DNA from: Akanthomyces muscarius
Taxonomy: Eukaryota > Ascomycota > Sordariomycetes > Hypocreales > Cordycipitaceae
Direction: 5' to 3'
DNA length: 64,000 nt
NCBI RefSeq assembly: GCF_028009165.1
Contig: NC_079241.1
Coordinates: 6,696,001 to 6,760,000, forward strand
In this document: in pieces, positions 57,319 to 64,000 of the stretch
Numbering within the stretch: the stretch's first letter is position 1
Layout of the letters: each line of letters begins with the position of its first letter
The notes under the pieces: generated by a model
Database searches by the model: none
Told to the model about the DNA's origin: nothing
What the model saw: only the letters and a program-made list of their open reading frames with translations
Position numbers and translations under genes: made by a program

Positions 57319-60300
57319 TTAGGACGAGCCGCCACTGCTTCCAGTGGCGCCCGACAGAGCCGAGAAGATGGCTTGCAATAGGTCGGAAATCGTAGCAACT
57401 AGCGGCGTAGCATCGCCAATCAGCTCTTGCGTCTGGCTAACAAAGTCAGACGTCAGAAGAGACTCGGCGTTGAGCAGCAGCGTAGCAATGCCAGCAACGG
57501 TCTCCTTGGTCAGCAGAGGCGCGACGGCTTCAATGAGACCCTTGAGGTCGATCTCGCCAAGAGCACCGATGAGAGGCTTGACCATGTCGAGCAGAGGCTT
57601 GAGGCTGTCAAGGAGCTCAGGAATGTTGACCTCGTCGAGGGCCTCGACCAGCGGCAGGGCACCGCTGATCAGAGAAGACGTCTCATTGACGAACTTGGCC
57701 GTGAGGAGATCCTCAGCGTTGCCCACGAGACCCAGTACCTTCTTGATCGAATCAGGCGTGAGGAAAGGCTTGAGAACGTCAAGGAGACCCTTGAGGTCAA
57801 TCTCGCCCAGAGCGCCCAGCAGAGGGCTGAGCTGCTTGAGAAGAGGACCAAGCTGCTTGAGAAGATCAGGAAGATCAATCTCACCCAGAGCTGCGAGCAG
57901 AGGCTTGACGGCTTCCAGAAGAGGGCCGGCGTCGCCAATGAGAGCCTTGGTCTGCGTGACAAAGTCGGCAGACAAGAGGTCCTCAGCATTGGTAAGGAGG
58001 GTGACAATCTTCTGGATGCTTTCCTTGGACAGGATAGGAGAGAGAGAGTCAATGATGCCAGCGAGATCCAATTTGCTGATGCTATCAAGAAGAGGTCCGA
58101 GCTGCTTGAAGAGACCCTGGAGATCAATACCACCGAGAGCAGCCAGCAGAGGACCGGCGCCAGCAATGAGACCTCTGGTGTCCTTGACGAAGTCACCGGT
58201 GAGCAAGTCTTCGGCGTTGCCAAGAAGTCCGAGGAGACCACGGATGGCTTCAGGAGTAAGAAGAGGGCTGATGGCATCAAGGAGTCCCTTAAGATCGATC
58301 TTGCCGAGAGCGTTGAGTAGAGGCGAAAGCTGCGCGAGCAGGCTCTTGAAGTCAACGTCCTTGAGACCATCGATAAGGGGAAGGGCGCCACCGATGAGAG
58401 ACTTGGTCTGGCTGACGAAGTCGGAAGTGAGCAGAGACTCGGCGTTGGCGAGGAGCTGGACGAGACCCTTGATGGTGTCAGGGGTGAGCAGGGGAGCAAG
58501 GGCATCAATGATACCCTTGAGGTCGAGCTTGCCAATGACGTCCAGGACAGGACCCAGCTGGGTGATGAGCTTGTCGAGGTCAAGCTTGCTGAGGCTCGCG
58601 AGGAGAGGGCTGGCACCCTTGATGAGGGCACGGGTATCGACAACAAAGTCGGCTGTGAGCAGATCCTCGGCGTTCTGCAGCAAATCAATGATTCCAAGAA
58701 TAGTGTTTCTTGTGAGCAGGGGCTGCAGGGCATCAAAGAGACCCTTGAGGTCGAGGTTTCCAAGCTCATCGAGGATAGGACCGACTTGGTTGAGCAGCTT
58801 CTGAAGATCAAGCTGGCCGAGACTGGCGATGAGGGGCTCGGCACCGTTGACGATGTTGACGAGCTTCTTAATCGTGTCAGGGCTGAGTAGGGGCTTGAGA
58901 GCCTCGAAGAGACCCTGCAGATCAAGTTGAGCAACCTCATCCAGAATAGGACCAATTTGGCTGATGAGCTTCTGGAGGTTGAGCTGACCCAGACTAGCGA
59001 TGAGGGGCTCAGCGCCGTTGACAATGTTGACCAGCTTGGTGATGGTATCAGGGCTGAGAAGTGGCTTAACAGCGGCCAAAAGACCGGCGAGGTCCAGTTG
59101 ACCAAGCTCATCCAGTAGAGGGCCGACTTGGTCAAGGAGCTTCTTGAGGTCAAGCTGACCGAGGCTGGCAATAAGGGGCTCAGCGCCGTTGACGATGTTG
59201 ACGAGCTTCTTGATGGTGTCAGGGCTAAGCAGGGGCTTAACTGCGTCATACAGGCCTGCAAGATCCAGTTGGCCAAGCTCCTTCAGGATTGGCTGGAGCT
59301 GGGTAATGAGATCCTGGAGGTCAAGCTTGCCGAGAGCGTCGATCAAGGGAGCGGCGCCGTTGACGATATCAACGAGCTTACCAATAGTCTCTGCGCTAAG
59401 CAAAGGCTTGAGAGCCTCGAAGAGGCCTGCAAGATCCAACTGACCGACCTGCTTGAGGATTGGCTCAAGCTGGCTAATAATATCCTGGAGGTCAAGTTTT
59501 CCGAGGCTATCGATCAAGGGAGCGGCGCCATTAACGATGTCCACGAGCTTGCCAATAGTCTCTGTGCTGAGCAGAGGCTTGAGAGCCTCGAAGAGGCCTG
59601 CAAGATCCAACTGACCGACCTGCTTGAGGATTGGCTCAAGCTGGTTGAGGATGTCCTGAAGGTCAAGCTTGCCGAGGCTATCAATCAGAGGAGCAGCGCC
59701 GTTAACAATGTCAACAAGCTTGCCAATAGTCTCTGTGCTAAGTAGAGGCTTAAGAGCCTCGAAGAGGCCTGCAAGATCCAACTGACCGACCTGCTTGAGG
59801 ATTGGCTCAAGCTGGTTGAGAATGTCCTGAAGATCAAGCTTGCCTAGGCTGTCAATGAGAGGCGCGGCACCGTTGACAATATCAACAAGCTTGCCAATGA
59901 CTTCGCTGCTGAGGAGAGGCTTGAGAGCCTCGAAGAGGCCCTGGAGGTCCAATTGGCCGAGCTCCTTCAGGATTGGTTGAAGCTGGTTGAGAATGTCCTG
60001 AAGATCAAGCTTGCCGAGGCTGTCAATGAGAGGCGCGGCACCATTGACAATATCAACAAGCTTGCCAATGACTTCGCTGCTGAGGAGAGGCTTGAGAGCC
60101 TCGAAGAGGCCCTGGAGGTCCAATTGGCCGAGCTCCTTCAGGATTGGTTGAAGCTGGTTGAGAATATCCTGAAGATCAAGCTTGCCTAGGCTGTCAATAA
60201 GAGGCGCGGCACCGTTGACAATATCAACGAGCTTGCCAATGACTTCGCTGCTGAGGAGAGGCTTGAGAGCCTCGAAGAGGCCCTGGAGGTCCAATTGGCC

Positions 60301-61659
60301 GAGCTCCTTCAGGATTGGTTGAAGCTGGTTGAGAATATCCTGAAGATCAAGCTTGCCTAGGCTGTCAATAAGAGGCGCGGCACCGTTGACAATATCAACG
60401 AGCTTGCCAATGACTTCACTGCTGAGCAGGGGCTTGAGGGCGTCAAACAGAGACTTCAAGTCAAGCTGACCAAGTTCCTTGATAATAGGCTGCAGCTGGT
60501 CAAGAAGTGTCGGCAGGTCAAGCTTGCCGAGCGAGACGACGAGCGGCCCAGCGTTGGAGATGAGTGACTGAGTTTGTTCAACAAAGTCCGAAGTAAGAAG
60601 CTGCTCAGCGTTGAAAAGCAGAAGCACGATGCCCTGAATAGTCTCGGTCGTAAGCAGAGGCGCGATAGCCTCGACGAGGCTCTTGAGATCAATTCCGCCG
60701 AGGGCTTCAAGAACAGGCCCAAGCTGGTCAAATAGCTTGCTGAGGTCGACCTTGCCCAGACTGGCAACGAGTGGCTCAGCTCCATCGATGATGCTGATAA
60801 TCTTCTTAATCTCATCGCCGGAAAGCAGGGGCTTAAGAGCTTCAAACAGGCCAGCGAGATCGAGGCCGCCAAGCTCTTTAAGGAGAGGCTCGAGCTGATC
60901 GATGAGAGTGGCCAAGTCGAGCTTGCCCAGACTGGCAACAAGCGGCTCAGCTCCATCGATGATGCTGATAATCTTCTTAATCTCATCGCCGGAAAGCAGG
61001 GGCTTAAGAGCTTCAAACAGGCCAGCGAGATCGAGGCCGCCAAGCTCTTTGAGAAGGGGCTCGAGCTGCTGGATGAGACTGGCCAAGTCAAGCTTACCGA
61101 CCTCGTTGATGATGGGCTCACCAGCGGTGACGATGTTGCGAATCTTGTCAGGAATGGGGTCTCTCAGGGTCTTGGCAAGACCGACAATGCCGTCGTGCAG
61201 GGCCTCGAGGAATTCAGGAGTGAGAAGCGAGGTGACAGCCTTGAGAGCGTCGACCAAGTCGGTGATGGGGGAAAGAATGCCCTGGATGCCATCCTTGAGG
61301 GGGTCGAGGAGACCGTCGAGAAGACCGTTTTGGTTACCAAGAGGCGCACTGCTCGAGGCGGAGCCAGTGGTGCCCGACTGTGCGTTGGTGGCATTTTGTC
61401 GACGGAGAAGCGTAGAAACTCTGGGGTCAACGCGGTCGTAGTGCTCCTGCCTTTTGAGGAGCGCGGTCAACTCCGTCAGGGTATCGGTGAGCTGACTACG
61501 GGGGACGAGGGCCAGGTTGTGCTTGGCGAGAATCTCGTCGAGGTTGCTGCTTTGAAGAATATCCTCAATTGTAGCCTCCGGGGGGGACTGGGTGCGAGGA
61601 CCAGCAGCGACAATGGCTACGGGTGCAACGGCTCCCACCAGGAATGTAGTCCACCTCAT
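57319..61659 (-). CDS. Secreted tandem-repeat protein with two repeat lengths, 57 and 76 residues
   Basis: A single open frame of 1446 residues with no intron. The signal peptide (MRWTTFLVGAVAPVAIVAAG) is followed by a short mature head with two dibasic sites (LLKRQ and LLRRQ), then a Ser/Thr-rich linker and the repeat array. About 13 repeats are the 57-residue type, with a core like IVNGAAPLIDSLGKLDLQD and LFEALKPLLS. About seven are 76 residues long and carry a 19-residue insert of the form AE-LLT-DFV-QT--LI. Three consecutive repeats (about 59890-60410) are identical in protein. No cysteine is seen anywhere. The repeats are Leu-rich and amphipathic, with alternating hydrophobic and Gly/Lys/Asp residues, so a helical solenoid or lipid-binding surface is likely. 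It ends in a Gly/Ser-rich tail. I do not recognise the family. Confidence 0.8.
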   Translation of the reverse strand: MRWTTFLVGAVAPVAIVAAGPRTQSPPEATIEDILQSSNLDEILAKHNLALVPRSQLTDTLTELTALLKRQEHYDRVDPRVSTLLRRQNATNAQSGTTGSASSSAPLGNQNGLLDGLLDPLKDGIQGILSPITDLVDALKAVTSLLTPEFLEALHDGIVGLAKTLRDPIPDKIRNIVTAGEPIINEVGKLDLASLIQQLEPLLKELGGLDLAGLFEALKPLLSGDEIKKIISIIDGAEPLVASLGKLDLATLIDQLEPLLKELGGLDLAGLFEALKPLLSGDEIKKIISIIDGAEPLVASLGKVDLSKLFDQLGPVLEALGGIDLKSLVEAIAPLLTTETIQGIVLLLFNAEQLLTSDFVEQTQSLISNAGPLVVSLGKLDLPTLLDQLQPIIKELGQLDLKSLFDALKPLLSSEVIGKLVDIVNGAAPLIDSLGKLDLQDILNQLQPILKELGQLDLQGLFEALKPLLSSEVIGKLVDIVNGAAPLIDSLGKLDLQDILNQLQPILKELGQLDLQGLFEALKPLLSSEVIGKLVDIVNGAAPLIDSLGKLDLQDILNQLQPILKELGQLDLQGLFEALKPLLSSEVIGKLVDIVNGAAPLIDSLGKLDLQDILNQLEPILKQVGQLDLAGLFEALKPLLSTETIGKLVDIVNGAAPLIDSLGKLDLQDILNQLEPILKQVGQLDLAGLFEALKPLLSTETIGKLVDIVNGAAPLIDSLGKLDLQDIISQLEPILKQVGQLDLAGLFEALKPLLSAETIGKLVDIVNGAAPLIDALGKLDLQDLITQLQPILKELGQLDLAGLYDAVKPLLSPDTIKKLVNIVNGAEPLIASLGQLDLKKLLDQVGPLLDELGQLDLAGLLAAVKPLLSPDTITKLVNIVNGAEPLIASLGQLNLQKLISQIGPILDEVAQLDLQGLFEALKPLLSPDTIKKLVNIVNGAEPLIASLGQLDLQKLLNQVGPILDELGNLDLKGLFDALQPLLTRNTILGIIDLLQNAEDLLTADFVVDTRALIKGASPLLASLSKLDLDKLITQLGPVLDVIGKLDLKGIIDALAPLLTPDTIKGLVQLLANAESLLTSDFVSQTKSLIGGALPLIDGLKDVDFKSLLAQLSPLLNALGKIDLKGLLDAISPLLTPEAIRGLLGLLGNAEDLLTGDFVKDTRGLIAGAGPLLAALGGIDLQGLFKQLGPLLDSISKLDLAGIIDSLSPILSKESIQKIVTLLTNAEDLLSADFVTQTKALIGDAGPLLEAVKPLLAALGEIDLPDLLKQLGPLLKQLSPLLGALGEIDLKGLLDVLKPFLTPDSIKKVLGLVGNAEDLLTAKFVNETSSLISGALPLVEALDEVNIPELLDSLKPLLDMVKPLIGALGEIDLKGLIEAVAPLLTKETVAGIATLLLNAESLLTSDFVSQTQELIGDATPLVATISDLLQAIFSALSGATGSSGGSS
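57430..61130 (-). repeat. Tandem 171-bp and 228-bp coding repeat array
   Basis: The array inside the secreted repeat protein. Units are mostly 171 bp (57 codons), with longer 228-bp units (76 codons) towards the C-terminal end and one near the start. Neighbouring units are nearly identical in DNA between about 59860 and 60440, a sign of recent duplication or gene conversion. In three of these units the LQDILNQLQPILKELGQLDL stretch is unchanged. Confidence 0.85.
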
Positions 61660-64000
61660 GGTTGCGGTTGTGTGGTGTTTGCCTCACCAGAGAGGAAGCT
61701 GTCTTGCTGGACTGGTGTATTGGCTTCCCACCTAGACAAGACAATTGGCGAAGATGAAGAGGTGTAAGAGAAGAAGAGAGGAGCCAGCAAGAGAAGGAAA
61801 AGAGACTAGGGCGAAGGAGGAGTAGATATGTAATGAGAGGACTGGAGCGGGTGGATATCCGAGAATAGCAAGAGACAGAGTAGTCCGGGTTCGAATCCGC
61901 ACAAAGCGCACGAGAGGGAACGGTGGAGGAGGGCTTGCAAGGCAAGGTGCCTAGGCGTGCGTCTGTGTGTCGACGAGCAGGCAGGGGGGGGCGTGCGATG
62001 CGGCGATTGTTGTGGTGCGAGGTGTGGTAGAGAGAAGCGGAGAAGGCTAGACAGAGCCTCGGAACTGGGGTGCCAGGGCCATGCAGTTGACAATGACTGA
62101 GAGATGGGCGAGCGAGAGAGTGCGGACGAGCAGGCCCGGAGCAGGACAAGGAGGAGGAGGTCGAGAACTTTGCTGGATCGGCGTCGCCTAGTGGGAAAGA
62201 AAAACAGTTAGCCAGGCAGGCATTGGGTCCGGAGCAGGACGGTGGAGAGAGAGCGAAATAGGAAGGGAGTGCGCGCGGAGACCGTGGGCAATCCCCCAGG
62301 TTTCCCCAAGTTTACTGACCATGACACTTTTTGCTTTGGTCTTGGGGTGACATTTTAGCTCTGTGATAGGCCGTTGGCCAAGGCAATGGAGCAGCCCAAG
62401 CAGCCGAGCAGCGCAGCAACAAGACGGCCGGAGGTGGACTCGGTGTCGGTGGAGGCGAGTCCACAGTGGTGTGGATGGGGGTGTGAGTGTGTGTGGACAA
62501 AGCTAGTGCGGTGGAGAAGACGCATTTAGCGTCGAGGACGGCAGAGTTGGGAAGTGTAAGCTGCTGCATGGGCAGTTGGGTGGCGTCGTGTAGCTGAGTA
62601 GTCGTAGTGCAGCGGTGCGAGGAGACGAGATGCGCGGATGGAAGTGTGGGTGCAGATGCTGGTGATGTGGTGATGAAGGAGGGGAAACGAGTTGGTGGTG
62701 TTGTTGGTGGTGGCCTTGGCTGGGCGCAGCGTTTGCATGATTTTACGACGGCAGCTGGCAGCTGGGAACTGAGGCAAGTTAGCTACCACTCTGACAGCTG
62801 CCAGCCAGAGCTGCAAAACACAGAGGACACATGCTGGCCCGTCGCTCTACCAGCACATCAATATTTGCAAATTCCACCACAATGCTGCAATTTTGCTCAT
62901 CGTATTGCCTTGCTATTGCAGCATCAATGCCCACTGCAGCTCTCTTTGCGGGCAATTGGCCGTGTTCCACCCGCTGCAGGCCCGGCCTTGCAGTAGTGCG
63001 CCAGAAGGTCGATTTCCACGCCCATCTCTCGACCACCTCGTACTTGCATGGCACTAACAACAATAAACCGAACCAGCCACCGCTACGCTGCCTCGGCATC
63101 TTGGAAAATCAATTGCCAAATGTGGTAATCATGGCGTTTTCTAGTCGGCTGTCGATGGCCAAAAATGCTCGTGAAATCTGCTTTGCCTTATATCGATTGC
63201 CTGTGACGCCCAGTCTTGGACGCCCGCCCACGGCTGCCCGCTTTCACTCTCTCTCCTCCCCCGGACGGTTCATGACCAAAGGCGGGGAAAGCAGGTGCCC
63301 AATGACAGCCTCCCCATTATTGGCTTTTATTTTTTATTTTTCATTGTCCCTGTATTATTTCGTCTTCTCAGCAGAGTTTTCCTCTGCATTTCAGCACACT
63401 CCGGGGCCGCAGCCCGTCATTCGCGCATCGTCCGCTTTGTGGAGAGCTGCCCAGCCCGCGCACGGTGATTCAGCACCACTAATAACGTATCCCACCATCC
63501 GCCCCTCTCATCTTACTGGGCCAGGGTTACGCATAACATTGGCTCCTGCCATTGCGAGTGGCGACCTATTACTGCAAATCGAATAATAACAGTACGATAT
63601 TGCCAGGGCAAGGTGCGGGATAAAAGTTTTCGTGGTGCGTGCTTGGTGCTTGATTTATCCAACACTCGCTAGTCATTGCAGCAAGTCTGTGCATCCAATA
63701 GAGAGAGTGGAAACATCGTGACGTTTTGTTTCTGCCGCGACAATCATAACAGCAGTAAACTAATACCATTCCAAATCCAAGGACATGGCAACTCGGCCAG
63801 CTGCCACGTTTTTTCTTCCTTTTCTTCTCAAATTTTAGAATTTCCATTGTGTTTTCCATCACACAGCTTGTTCCATTTCTAGTTTTTTCCATCTCATTAT
63901 TATGTCTCGCTTTTCTGTGGAGATTGGGATGCGCACCGGGTCGCAACCACGCTGCTTCCGGCCAGTCAAGAGTCAAGACAGACAGGCCCTCCTCTCATCT
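61660..64000. other. Terminal 2.3-kb region without convincing gene
   Basis: It holds the promoter and probable leader of the repeat protein, with C/T-rich and GA-rich tracts at 61780-62300. Open frames such as 62831-63586 look composition-biased and unlike known proteins. The window ends inside this region. Confidence 0.45.

Noticed and set aside
57344..58804. 486-codon plus-strand frame over the repeat gene
   Set aside because: It is a repetitive shadow of the tandem repeats; the minus frame starts with a signal peptide and runs without a break for 1446 codons.
62831..63586. 251-codon plus-strand frame in the terminal region
   Set aside because: Its composition is mixed and Ser-rich with no motif or intron pattern, and it sits in a region with several equally long random frames.

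Overview
This is chromosomal DNA of a filamentous ascomycete. Introns are short (about 45-110 nt, GT...AG), genes lie on both strands without operons, and the protein types fit: Zn2Cys6 regulators, a fungal NLR-like PNP-NACHT-ankyrin gene, a DUF1996 protein, a pICln-like protein, a fungal aminoglycoside-phosphotransferase-like protein and monocarboxylate-type MFS carriers. The protein style suggests a Sordariomycete, probably Hypocreales; this is an inference, not something measured. I recognised no rRNA, tRNA, CRISPR or intact transposon.

Left part (1-24.8 kb). The end of a truncated Zn2Cys6 regulator is followed by three phosphate-related genes: a secreted metallophosphatase, a Git1/phosphate-type MFS transporter and a membrane-anchored PhoD-like phosphatase. 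Their promoters carry four CACGTG boxes, the site bound by Pho4/NUC-1-type regulators. Next come a Gfo/Idh/MocA oxidoreductase, an amino-acid (methionine-type) permease with an apparent one-base frameshift, a CmcJ/AsaB-like oxidoreductase, a membrane-anchored copper-protein-like (X325/BIM1-type) surface protein, a small Cys/Ser/Thr-rich surface protein, a small coiled-coil protein with a 13-nt first exon, pICln, a 1028-residue low-complexity membrane protein and a DUF1996 secreted protein.

Middle (24.8-43.5 kb). A 5.6-kb stretch has no recognisable gene but holds a 33-base poly-T run and two copies of a short near-palindromic motif. It is followed by an F-box protein, an APH-like kinase homologue that lacks a key Asp, the auxilin Swa2, the E2 enzyme Ubc7, and a PNP-NACHT-ankyrin NLR-like gene. 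That NLR gene has an in-frame stop in the linker and a broken ankyrin tail, so it looks decayed.

Right part (43.5-64 kb). A small accessory cluster contains a cytochrome P450, a monocarboxylate-type MFS carrier, two tandem Zn2Cys6 regulators and a short-chain dehydrogenase. The MFS/regulator divergent promoter has repeated CGGAGG/CCTCCG sites. No polyketide synthase, peptide synthetase or terpene synthase is present. An ADP-ribosylglycohydrolase follows. The most striking object is last: a 1446-residue secreted protein with no cysteine, built almost wholly from about 20 tandem helical repeats of two interconvertible lengths, 57 and 76 residues. The final 2.3 kb shows no convincing gene.
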